DNA from: Acidobacteriota bacterium
GTDB taxonomy: Bacteria > Acidobacteriota > Terriglobia > Bryobacterales > Bryobacteraceae
Direction: 5' to 3'
Assembly (NCBI GenBank): GCA_947505565.1
Contig: CANNLB010000233.1
Span: forward strand, 1 to 5,671
DNA: 5,671 nucleotides
The notes below the pieces were generated by a model. The model had not been told where the DNA came from. It was given only the letters and a program-made list of their open reading frames with translations, and made no database searches. Below, piece by piece: positions 1 through 5,671 of the stretch. A program made the translations under genes and the position numbers. The stretch's first letter is position 1; the number at the start of each line of letters is the position of its first letter.

Positions 1-885
1 GCCGACCGTACCGGCGACGTTAGCGGGCGTCGTCCACTTTGCCACGTTCTTCGAATCGATGCCGAGAGCCCATACGCCATTCTCTGCGCCGGAACAGCTA
101 TTGGTGGTGGAGACGTAAGCGAAGCGATCAACGACAACCAGACCCTGGGCGTTGGCACCGGGGGGCAGAAACGAAAGGCCCGGAGTGGGCTCTTCCCCAT
201 TGCCCAAGTAGACCGAATGGAACTTGCCGTCGCCACTCAAGGAGTTGACCCATTGCACGCGCGGGGAGAAGGGATTGGGAGCAGCCGCCGCTGGCTTAGC
301 GGCGGGCACCGTCGGCGCCTGCGGCCGAGGCGCGGGATCGCGTTTCAAGGTGACAGCGCCTTCATAGGGCTCGCCTACGCCGCCCTTAGCGGAGGTGCCG
401 CGGCCTGGGGCCGACCCGGTGGGGACGGGCGGATAACCGAGGCCTGTGGGGCGGGTAACGGCGGAAGTCATCCCGCCCGGGCAAGCGAGGGTGCCAGGCT
501 TGGCGGCGGCGGGGGTTGCGAAGTTGCTGGTCCATTCGGTGCGGGCTAGGTCGAGGTCATAGGCAACGACGGTGTCATTGCTTCCGCCAAAGAAGCCGAG
601 CGCGCGGAAGCCGCGATGGCCGATGAAAAAGTCGACCAGCGACGGCGGCATGAGGGTATTCAGCTGGCGGGCAGCGTTGGCTGGCTTGACCTTCCAAACG
701 AGTTCGAAGCCGGGCTTGCTCATCGATTGAGTTGAAATCTTGCCATCGTTGCGGACCCAAAAGGATCGCTGGGCATCGAAGCCGCTGGTCATCCAATCTC
801 CTTGCCCCCTTTGGGCAAAAGCGGTGAACGCGGTGAGGGTCAAAAGCAGGGGCACGGAAGGCGAAATGATTCTACGCAGGACCAA
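1..885 (-). CDS. Secreted PQQ-like beta-propeller protein, 3' part off the left edge
   Basis: The first 295 residues are present and the C-terminus lies beyond base 1. The frame is open throughout with no ATG near the 5' end. I chose the TTG at 885-883 because GGAGAAG lies 6 nt upstream and because only a start this early includes the signal peptide (basic LRR at 3-5, hydrophobic core to about 20, AFA at 22-24 before QRGQGDW). Later ATG codons, the first being M32, would remove it. The mature start (DW, R40, W43), a propeller-type strand (DTVVAYDLDLARTEW, about 104-118), CPGGMT at 135-140 and SCSGAENGVWALGID (about 263-277) align by eye with the divergently transcribed propeller at 982-2529, so the two are paralogues. 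A Gly/Pro/Ala-rich stretch at about 145-208 is longer than the equivalent in the paralogue. The fold assignment is good; whether it binds PQQ or has any enzymatic activity cannot be told. The protein is probably periplasmic or extracellular. Confidence 0.85.
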   Translation of the reverse strand, partial: MVLRRIISPSVPLLLTLTAFTAFAQRGQGDWMTSGFDAQRSFWVRNDGKISTQSMSKPGFELVWKVKPANAARQLNTLMPPSLVDFFIGHRGFRALGFFGGSNDTVVAYDLDLARTEWTSNFATPAAAKPGTLACPGGMTSAVTRPTGLGYPPVPTGSAPGRGTSAKGGVGEPYEGAVTLKRDPAPRPQAPTVPAAKPAAAAPNPFSPRVQWVNSLSGDGKFHSVYLGNGEEPTPGLSFLPPGANAQGLVVVDRFAYVSTTNSCSGAENGVWALGIDSKNVAKWTTPANVAGTVG

Positions 886-891
886 GGGTAT

Positions 892-898
892 CTTCTCC
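892..898 (-). promoter_or_regulatory. Shine-Dalgarno GGAGAAG deciding a TTG start
   Basis: On the minus strand GGAGAAG is followed by ATACCC and then the TTG at 885. The 6-nt spacing is good, and this fixes the non-ATG start of the leftward propeller gene. Another in-frame TTG at 900-898 overlaps this site and has no comparable motif of its own. Confidence 0.6.
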
Positions 899-963
899 AA
901 TTCGAACGTCGCTTCTAGATCATATAACGCAAGCGGGCTCGTTTGGGATATAGTGTGGTTTTC

Positions 964-968
964 GGAGA
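964..968 (+). promoter_or_regulatory. Possible Shine-Dalgarno GGAGA, ambiguous spacing
   Basis: GGAGA lies 13 nt before the ATG at 982 and only 1 nt before the ATG at 970. The former is long and the latter too short for normal initiation, so the site supports a start here without deciding cleanly. I take 982 because the resulting signal peptide begins compactly with MRKS. Confidence 0.35.
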
Positions 969-981
969 CATGCCGTTCCAT

Positions 982-2529
982 ATGAGAAAATCCCTGCCCG
1001 CTTTTTTATTTCTTGCTGCCGCTTCGCTGGCTTGCGCTGCCGATTGGTTGACCGACGGAGGAGACTCCAAACGGAACAACTGGCAGAAGGACGAAAACAT
1101 CCTGACGAAGGCCAACGTCAAGGGCATGCAGTTGCTTTGGAAGAAGAAGCTCGACAATGCGCCTCGGCAAATGCATTCGCTGCTTGAGCCGCTCGTCATC
1201 GGCAAGGTCGAAACCAAGAGTGGCCCGAAAGGGTTGGTGATCCAGGTTGGCGTTTCGAATAATGTATATGCTCTGGACGCCAAGAGCGGCGAGATGGTGT
1301 GGCACCGGAAGCTGGAGAGCACGTTTGAAGATACGCCGGGAGGCCGCGGCCCCAGCGTGTTGTGCCCTGGCGGGATGACGGCCAACGTCACCATCGGCCC
1401 GGGCGAACAACCGGGTAGCTACAAGATTTATGGCGCGGGATGGGACGGTCGCCTGCATATCCTAAACGCCGCCGACGGGGAACCGCTGTCGAAGCCGTTG
1501 AAGTTCATGCCGCCCAACGGCAAGCCCTACGCGTTGAACTTGGTCAAAAACGTCATTTACACGCACAGCGCCCAGGGCTGTGGCGGTAACCCGAACATGG
1601 CCTACACCTACGACTTGGCGACGCACAAAGTGGGTAGTTGGGGCCCGGCCGGCGGTGGCATGTGGGGGCGTTCCGGCCCGGCTGTCAGCAAAGATTTGGT
1701 GATGTACACCGGCACCGGCGACGGCAAATGGGATCCGGAAAACGGCGTGTATGGAAACGGCATCATCGGGGTGAAGCAGAACCCGGAAACCAAGGGCCTT
1801 GAATTGATGGACTACTACGGCCCCTCCAACGCCGAATGGCTCTGGAAGCGCGACCTCGACATGCAGGTTACTCCGACCATCTTCGACTACAAGGGCAAGG
1901 AGTACATGATCGATGCGAGCAAGGAGTGCCGCTTGTATCTGATGGATACCGAGTCGATCGGAGGAGATGACCATCGCACGGCCGCCTACCGGACCCCGCT
2001 GATCTGTAACGAGATCGTCGACTTCGCCGAAGCCGGCATTTGGGGTTCGCTCGCCTCGTGGGAGGACGCGAAAGGCACCCGCTGGGTGTTGACCCCGTTT
2101 TGGGGCGCGAAGCACCCGAAGTATAAAGCTCCGCTCGAATACGGCCCCGTGAAGAAAGGTGCGATTGCGGCCTTCAAGTTAGAGCTTGTCAACGGCAAGC
2201 CGGTGCTGCAGCCAGCCTGGGTGTCTCGCGATATGAATCAAGCCGAACCGCCGGTGATTGCCAATGGCATGATTTTCGCTTACGGCAGCGGTGAAAACAC
2301 GGCCCAAGCCTTCCCCGACGTCGGTCTCGACTTCCGGATGGAACGTCGCATTCCGCTGTCGACCCATGCGGTACTGCACGCGCTCGATGCCGAAACCGGC
2401 AAAGAGCTTTGGAGCAGCGGCAAAGAGATCACTAACTGGAACCATTGGAGCGGCATTGCAGTGTCCAACGGCCAAGTTTACATCAACACCTATGACGGCC
2501 ACGTGTACTGCTACGGCTTGAAGAAATGA
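982..2529 (+). CDS. Secreted PQQ-like beta-propeller repeat protein
   Basis: The product has 515 residues. A signal peptide is clear: MRKS, a hydrophobic stretch at 6-17, and likely cleavage in ACAA just before D21-W22. Cys18 in SLAC is a poor lipobox. Repeated propeller strands run along the protein: [13 protein letters not shown] (95-107), [14 protein letters not shown] (156-169), [16 protein letters not shown] (205-220), RLYLMDTES (317-325), [15 protein letters not shown] (393-407), [14 protein letters not shown] (464-477) and [16 protein letters not shown] (497-512). This suits a seven- or eight-bladed quinoprotein-like propeller. The part around 242-325 ([17 protein letters not shown] onward) resembles the matching part of quinoprotein alcohol dehydrogenases, but the adjacent Cys-Cys pair of those enzymes is absent, there is no CxxCH haem motif, and the protein is shorter than the usual ~600 residues. 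Catalysis is therefore doubtful. It is a paralogue of the divergent gene at 1-885 (CPGGMT at 128-133). Its stop overlaps the next start as ATGA. The start could instead be ATG 970 (four residues longer). Confidence 0.88.
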   Translation: MRKSLPAFLFLAAASLACAADWLTDGGDSKRNNWQKDENILTKANVKGMQLLWKKKLDNAPRQMHSLLEPLVIGKVETKSGPKGLVIQVGVSNNVYALDAKSGEMVWHRKLESTFEDTPGGRGPSVLCPGGMTANVTIGPGEQPGSYKIYGAGWDGRLHILNAADGEPLSKPLKFMPPNGKPYALNLVKNVIYTHSAQGCGGNPNMAYTYDLATHKVGSWGPAGGGMWGRSGPAVSKDLVMYTGTGDGKWDPENGVYGNGIIGVKQNPETKGLELMDYYGPSNAEWLWKRDLDMQVTPTIFDYKGKEYMIDASKECRLYLMDTESIGGDDHRTAAYRTPLICNEIVDFAEAGIWGSLASWEDAKGTRWVLTPFWGAKHPKYKAPLEYGPVKKGAIAAFKLELVNGKPVLQPAWVSRDMNQAEPPVIANGMIFAYGSGENTAQAFPDVGLDFRMERRIPLSTHAVLHALDAETGKELWSSGKEITNWNHWSGIAVSNGQVYINTYDGHVYCYGLKK

Positions 2530-3242
2530 AGCTGGTCGCGACTCTGCTTCTGCTGGGGCTGGTGAGCGGCGCGGCGCACGGCCAGCCGCTGACCCCGGAA
2601 CAAATCGATCGGGCACTGGAGGCCTATCGGCGCATTTTGATGGACTGGGGCAGCCTGACCCGTTATGGCAGTGAGAACTCGGAACTGCGGCCCCAAGCGG
2701 GCCGCGTCGTTTTTCTGGGCGACGAGATCACTGAGAACTGGGGCTCGGAGTTTTTCCCGGGTAAACCGTATTTAAACCGCGGTATCATCCGCCAAACGAC
2801 GCCGCAAATGCTCGTTCGTTTTCGGCAGGACGTGATTGCGCTCAAGCCGGCCGTGGTCGTCATCCAGGCCGGAACCAACGACCTCGCCAGTGTCATGGGC
2901 CCTGCCACCGAAGGGACCATGGCCGAGCACTTTATGTCGATGGTGGAACTGGCCCAACACAATGGCATCGGCGTGGTGTTGGCTTCGGTTACTCCGGTTT
3001 GTGACTGCTTCACGAAAATGACCGGCCGTCGGCCGCCGGGTAAAATCATCGGCTTGAATGGCTGGATCAAAGACTATGCCAAGAGGGTCGGTGCCATTTA
3101 TTTGGACTACTATTCGGCGTTGGTCGAAGGCCGGTCGATGAAAAAAGAATATACGATTGACGGCCTGATTCCGAACGCCGCCGGCTATGCGCGCATGGCC
3201 CCGCTGGCCGAAAAAGCGATCGCCGAAGCGCTGGCTCGCTAG
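2526..3242 (+). CDS. Secreted SGNH/GDSL-fold protein lacking catalytic Ser and His (probable pseudohydrolase)
   Basis: The product has 238 residues. A signal peptide is visible (hydrophobic at 4-15, cleavage near AHG-Q20). The SGNH blocks follow in order. Block I is [12 protein letters not shown] (61-72), with Glu67 at the position of the nucleophilic Ser of GDSIT. Block II is [13 protein letters not shown] from N84, with the conserved Gly86. Block III is GTND at 116-119, with the oxyanion-hole Asn118 intact. Block V is D212[10 protein letters not shown], where the family has DGVHPN, so Ile215 replaces the catalytic His. The Lipase_GDSL_2-like fold looks complete and uninterrupted, so this is a diverged protein and not a decaying gene. 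Ordinary members hydrolyse esters, often acetyl groups on sugars; this one probably cannot do so by the usual mechanism. It starts inside the stop of the propeller gene (ATGA), with only the weak purine-rich GAAGAA upstream, which points to translational coupling. Its own TAG is shared in a palindrome with the convergent lipoprotein gene. Confidence 0.9.
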   Translation: MKLVATLLLLGLVSGAAHGQPLTPEQIDRALEAYRRILMDWGSLTRYGSENSELRPQAGRVVFLGDEITENWGSEFFPGKPYLNRGIIRQTTPQMLVRFRQDVIALKPAVVVIQAGTNDLASVMGPATEGTMAEHFMSMVELAQHNGIGVVLASVTPVCDCFTKMTGRRPPGKIIGLNGWIKDYAKRVGAIYLDYYSALVEGRSMKKEYTIDGLIPNAAGYARMAPLAEKAIAEALAR

Positions 3243-3244
3243 CG
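3237..3244. other. Palindrome CGCTAGCG carrying stop codons of two convergent genes
   Basis: The 8-bp perfect palindrome reads CGC TAG on each strand. The plus-strand SGNH gene ends Arg-stop with TAG at 3240-3242. The minus-strand lipoprotein gene ends Arg-stop with TAG at 3241-3239. The coding regions therefore overlap tail to tail by four bases, leaving no intergenic room for a separate terminator. Confidence 0.9.
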
Positions 3245-4543
3245 GGAACCGAAAAACGGAATCTTCTCTTTCATGTGTTCCCAAAACGTTTTTTCCCGGC
3301 CCGCATTTGGGTCGAAAGGCTTTGTGATTAGAGTCGCTTTTACATCGAACGGATCGCCCAAGCGCTCCCACGGGGCGGTCGAAAGCAGACGAACCCGGTA
3401 GCCTTCGAAGGCATAGGTCCGGCGCTCCAGCGTGCCGTCATCTTTTTCCAGCACGACCGAGAAGCCGGTCACGGTTGTCGTCTTCTTGGCTGCGGTGACC
3501 TCAACCGGATGGACGGCGCTGGGGTAGTAACCCTTCACTTCGCGGAGACGAAATGCTGTTTCGTAGCGGTTACGCCGGGCGTTGAAGATGAACACGCGCA
3601 GGCTATCGAACTCGTAATCGTGACCGCCGCGCGGAATGGTCGTCCACAGATAGTGCTTCTTGACGACTCCTTCCTCATTATTCACTTCACCCAACGGGAA
3701 CCAGGACGTAATCCGGTTACCTTCGGCGTATTGGGCCACATCGTCGGGGATCGTCATCGACAAGGCCCGGGTGAGCGCCCAGCCGGCCCGGCCTTCCACG
3801 CTCCGGACCAGGCTCCAATCCTCCATTTTCACCGTATCCACCTCGGCGGCAACCTTCGGCGATTCCTTCACGACGGCAACGCGGCGGGGCGGGGCCGATT
3901 CATTCACTTCCGGAGACATGCGGCGAGAGATATCGAGCCAATCCGAAGGAGGCTTCGGCGGCTCGGGCATCGCGGGCCGATCAATGCCGTCGTCTTTGAC
4001 TCTGTCTTTCTGCTTATCTTTTTTTCTTCGTTTTTTGGGGGCGGCCGAGGCGGACGAGACGTCCTTAGTCACGGCGGAGCGAAATCGAACCCGGGGGGCT
4101 AGTCGGTGTCCGATGATGATCACTTTCTCGTTCTCTTTCAACAGGTGAAAGCTGGGAGCTTGGCGGTTCGGCTCCGTGTGAAGATTCAGCACATCGTAGA
4201 CCATCGCCTCGCCCTGCGCCGGTAGCTTGGCGGCGATTTCGTTGGTTGCCAGCAGCTTGTCCATTTGCTCTGGCGTCAGCAGTTTTTCGCCGTCACACCA
4301 GCCTTCGATGCCATTGGCCACGCGCACGCGGGTAAACCGTCGCCGAACCTGTAAAATTGCGAGTCGATCGGCGTGCTTCACCGTCGCCACCGTCGACGAT
4401 TTCAGGGAGATCTCTTGCCGAATGTTCAGTGTGATGGGACCTGCAAAAGCTTCACCGATTATCGGCGCTTTCGGGGGACCCTGGTTACACGCTACGCCGA
4501 AAACGGCGAGCGATGCGATCAACAAATATAGAAATGCGCGCAT
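3239..4543 (-). CDS. Predicted lipoprotein with two SH3b-like regions, the second split by a charged insertion
   Basis: The product has 434 residues and no function I can name. The start at 4543 gives a lipoprotein-like signal (MRAFLYLLIASLAVFGVAC). Cys19 is the likely lipidated residue, although Gly at -3 makes the lipobox imperfect. The first SH3b-like domain covers about 37-90 (LNIRQEISLKSS at 39-50, GWCDGEKLL at 81-89). A second begins with VLNLHTEPNRQAPS (118-131) and HLLKENEKVIII, and seems to finish only at DWSLVRSVEGRAGWALTRAL (242-261). Between lies a low-complexity insertion of about 90 residues: basic PKKRRKKDKQKD (169-180), then proline-rich (PAMPEPPKPPSDW) with several acidic residues. 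The part after 262 is probably beta-rich, with no family recognised. Bacterial SH3 domains often bind peptide or cell-wall ligands, so an envelope role is inferred. The start lies 32 bp after the mannose-6-phosphate isomerase stop, without a clear Shine-Dalgarno, suggesting the same transcript. An A7 run interrupts the insertion codons. Confidence 0.85.
   Translation of the reverse strand: MRAFLYLLIASLAVFGVACNQGPPKAPIIGEAFAGPITLNIRQEISLKSSTVATVKHADRLAILQVRRRFTRVRVANGIEGWCDGEKLLTPEQMDKLLATNEIAAKLPAQGEAMVYDVLNLHTEPNRQAPSFHLLKENEKVIIIGHRLAPRVRFRSAVTKDVSSASAAPKKRRKKDKQKDRVKDDGIDRPAMPEPPKPPSDWLDISRRMSPEVNESAPPRRVAVVKESPKVAAEVDTVKMEDWSLVRSVEGRAGWALTRALSMTIPDDVAQYAEGNRITSWFPLGEVNNEEGVVKKHYLWTTIPRGGHDYEFDSLRVFIFNARRNRYETAFRLREVKGYYPSAVHPVEVTAAKKTTTVTGFSVVLEKDDGTLERRTYAFEGYRVRLLSTAPWERLGDPFDVKATLITKPFDPNAGREKTFWEHMKEKIPFFGSR
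4019..4025 (-). repeat. A7 homopolymer, potential slippage site inside the lipoprotein gene
   Basis: On the coding (minus) strand the codons AGA AAA AAA GAT contain seven consecutive A, in phase as A AAA AAA, which is a slippery pattern. A shift to the -1 frame, or one extra A in the message, gives AGA TAA directly afterwards. This would release a product of about 176 residues with the first SH3b domain and half of the second. A second run of six A is five bases upstream (4031-4036). The run is seen directly; slippage is only a possibility. Confidence 0.5.
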
Positions 4544-4575
4544 ACTACTGCGTCAAAGCCGGAGCAACCATCAGT

Positions 4576-5484
4576 CTAGCGTGAAGGCACATAGACGCGC
4601 AGCAATTCGAGCGAGGCATTGCTATCGATGAAATAGCTACCGAGCGCGGCCGGGATCAGCCAAGCCTGACCGGGCGCGAGTTTCCAAACGTCTCCAGCAA
4701 AAGTCAGTAACCCCTCACCCCGGCAGACGACGAGGAGGTGGAACCGTTCGGAGTCGGAGTTCCAAACCACGGGCCCTATCAGCACATGCCGCTCGGTCGC
4801 GAAATATTCGCACGTGGCCAGCAAAACGTTCGGCTCAGGAAATACCGTGGGTCCGGCGGATCGCCCCCAATCGAGGACGGCAATCGATGGCTCGACGTGC
4901 AATTCACGCGGCCGGCCGTAGTCCCATAGCCGATAGGTGACGTCGGAATTTTGTTGGATTTCGCAGATGGCCAGGCCCCCTCCAATGGCGTGAACGGTGT
5001 GCGCCGGGGTGAAATAGGTCTGCCCGGCGGCACCGGGCCACCACTCGAGAAGCGACTCGACCGATCCATCGGCCAACGCCGTGCGCAACTCGGCTTCGGT
5101 CGTCTCGTTATGAAACCCTTGCGCAATCACCGCGCCGGGATCCGCCCCGACCACGTACCACATCTCCGTTTTGCCGGGCTGGCCTTCGTGGGCCAAGGCG
5201 TAGGCGTCATCGGGGTGAACCTGTACCGAAAGCTTCTCGGTCGTGAACAGGAACTTGACGAGAATGGGGAAACGGCCGCCGGGCGCGGGGGTCACCGCCG
5301 ATCCGAGCACCTCCGGCCGCAGCGTTAGCTCGCCCAAGGTCATGCCATCGCAGGAGGTGGCGATGTCGTTGGACGAAAGCCACACTTCGCCAATTCGCCG
5401 ATCCGGAGCGGCGAAGAGGGGATCGAGCGAGGTGGCTCCCCACACTCGCTCGACAAACTTCGGCTTCAGCGCGATCGGCTTCAT
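4576..5484 (-). CDS. manA: Class I mannose-6-phosphate isomerase
   Basis: The enzyme interconverts fructose 6-phosphate and mannose 6-phosphate in the cytoplasm, feeding GDP-mannose and glycan synthesis or mannose use. The 302 residues match the short bacterial form of the family. Motifs in order are IGEVWLSS (31-38), KLSVQVHPDD (84-93) with zinc ligands Gln88 and His90, GKTEMWYVV with Glu107, PAHTVHAIGGG with His165, and QQNSDVTYRLWDYGR (177-191) with the conserved active-site Arg191. All four metal ligands are present, so it should be active. The C-terminal cupin half ends with GEGLLTF (256-262) and APGQAWLIPA (270-279). I chose ATG 5484 because the family starts at MKPIALKPKF and because this ATG overlaps the stop of the upstream aminotransferase as ATGA. 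There is no good Shine-Dalgarno, so translation is probably coupled. Extending upstream would only read through the aminotransferase in a wrong frame. Confidence 0.95.
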   Translation of the reverse strand: MKPIALKPKFVERVWGATSLDPLFAAPDRRIGEVWLSSNDIATSCDGMTLGELTLRPEVLGSAVTPAPGGRFPILVKFLFTTEKLSVQVHPDDAYALAHEGQPGKTEMWYVVGADPGAVIAQGFHNETTEAELRTALADGSVESLLEWWPGAAGQTYFTPAHTVHAIGGGLAICEIQQNSDVTYRLWDYGRPRELHVEPSIAVLDWGRSAGPTVFPEPNVLLATCEYFATERHVLIGPVVWNSDSERFHLLVVCRGEGLLTFAGDVWKLAPGQAWLIPAALGSYFIDSNASLELLRVYVPSR

Positions 5485-5671
5485 CCGAGGGAAACGATGA
5501 AGTTGTGGATGCGGTCCAAACCGCGCTCGATCTCGTGCATCGAGGTCGCATAGGAGATCCGAATATGCTTCGTCGTCCCGAACGCTTCGCCCGGAACGAC
5601 AGCCACGTACGCTTCGGTCAACAGCCGTTCGCAAAAATCCATCGAGGAGTTGATACCTTTTTTACCGAAGG
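5481..5671 (-). CDS. Class I PLP-dependent aminotransferase (aspartate aminotransferase-like), C-terminal end only
   Basis: The last 62 residues and the TGA (5483-5481) are present; the rest lies beyond the right edge. The fragment contains AYVAVVPGEAFGTTKHIRI followed by SYATSMHEIERGLDRI. This is the characteristic C-terminal motif of fold-type I aspartate/tyrosine/aromatic aminotransferases. The Arg of HIRISYA (fragment residue 37) corresponds to the Arg that binds the substrate alpha-carboxylate in aspartate aminotransferase. The lysine that holds PLP is outside the window, so substrate preference cannot be judged. The stop overlaps the ManA start by four bases (ATGA), so the two are cotranscribed and probably translationally coupled. 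It is a cytoplasmic enzyme of amino-acid metabolism. The first full codon in the window is at 5669. Confidence 0.9.
   Translation of the reverse strand, partial: FGKKGINSSMDFCERLLTEAYVAVVPGEAFGTTKHIRISYATSMHEIERGLDRIHNFIVSLG

Larger units (their letters stand above)
886..981. promoter_or_regulatory. Divergent promoter region between the two propeller genes
   Basis: This 96-bp gap is the only one of useful size in the window and must carry control signals for both head-to-head genes unless they are read from further away. It is locally AT-richer than the flanks. TATAGT at 949-954 (plus strand) is a possible -10 element for the rightward gene, giving a leader of about 20 nt. TTATAT at 927-922 (minus strand) is a possible -10 for the leftward gene, giving a leader of about 30 nt. 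Neither has a recognisable TTGACA-like -35 at the right distance, so the individual boxes are weak. I see no clear operator palindrome. Confidence 0.4.

Noticed and set aside
217..549. Plus-strand Gly/Arg-rich open frame in the leftward propeller region
   Set aside because: It is the antisense reflection of the Pro/Ala/Gly-rich segment of the minus-strand propeller, which is open over the whole 885 bases and aligns with its paralogue.
575..796. Minus-strand ATG open frame (73 codons) as the real gene of this region
   Set aside because: It is in a different frame from the propeller reading. It has no signal or domain, whereas the TTG-initiated frame gives a signal peptide and paralogue similarity.
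943..981. Longer starts (TTG 943 or ATG 970) for the rightward propeller
   Set aside because: TTG 943 would put thirteen non-signal residues before the signal peptide and overlaps the likely -10. ATG 970 has GGAGA only 1 nt away. ATG 970 cannot be fully excluded.
1462..2115. Long minus-strand open frame (217 codons) opposite the propeller gene
   Set aside because: The translation is Arg/Val/His-rich without family motifs, and the opposite strand carries an obvious propeller protein. It is a product of high-GC codon use.
2724..3170. Sequencing error as the cause of GDEIT and DGLIPN
   Set aside because: Two separate catalytic codons each need at least two substitutions to regain the usual residue, and there is no frameshift or stop nearby.
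3237..3300. Intrinsic terminator between the convergent genes
   Set aside because: Only the 8-bp palindrome is present. No GC-rich stem followed by a T run is found on either strand near the stops.
3509..4148. Two plus-strand open frames opposite the lipoprotein gene
   Set aside because: They have no recognisable domains or ribosome binding sites and lie entirely inside a well-supported coding region on the other strand.
5485..5634. Upstream extension of manA to an ATG at 5634
   Set aside because: The extra 50 residues do not resemble the ManA N-terminus and read the aminotransferase end in a wrong frame. The family start MKPIALKPKF coincides with an ATGA overlap at 5484.

Overview
The window is a stretch of GC-rich bacterial chromosome with dense protein coding and almost no intergenic DNA. 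Secreted PQQ-like beta-propeller paralogues, an SGNH-family secreted protein of a type I associate with Solibacter/Bryobacterales-like genomes, and an SH3b lipoprotein together suggest an Acidobacteriota genome. This placement is inference from family resemblance; there is no marker gene. No mobile element, CRISPR array, tRNA or rRNA is visible.

Layout. Left part: two PQQ-like beta-propeller proteins are transcribed divergently from a 96-bp gap. The minus-strand one (1-885) starts at a TTG behind a good Shine-Dalgarno and runs off the left edge. The plus-strand one (982-2529) is complete, with 515 residues. They are diverged paralogues sharing a DW...R..W N-terminus and a CPGGMT signature. 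The plus-strand propeller overlaps by ATGA with a secreted SGNH/GDSL-fold protein (2526-3242). That protein has lost both the nucleophilic Ser (GDEIT instead of GDSIT) and the catalytic His (DGLIPN instead of DGVHPN), so it looks like a pseudohydrolase.

Right part: three minus-strand genes, read right to left. These are the C-terminal end of a class I PLP-dependent aminotransferase (5481-5671), a class I mannose-6-phosphate isomerase overlapping it by ATGA (4576-5484), and, 32 bp further on, a predicted lipoprotein with two SH3b-like regions (3239-4543). The second SH3b-like region is interrupted by a long charged and proline-rich insertion. The two convergent halves of the window meet in the palindrome CGCTAGCG, whose central CTAG supplies the stop codons of both genes.

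How the genes may work together. The propeller and the pseudo-SGNH protein are both predicted to be exported and are translationally coupled, so a shared extracytoplasmic role (a complex or a binding/scaffold function) is the most interesting hypothesis. The aminotransferase and ManA are cytoplasmic metabolic enzymes that probably share a transcript with the lipoprotein; no functional link between them is evident from the sequence.
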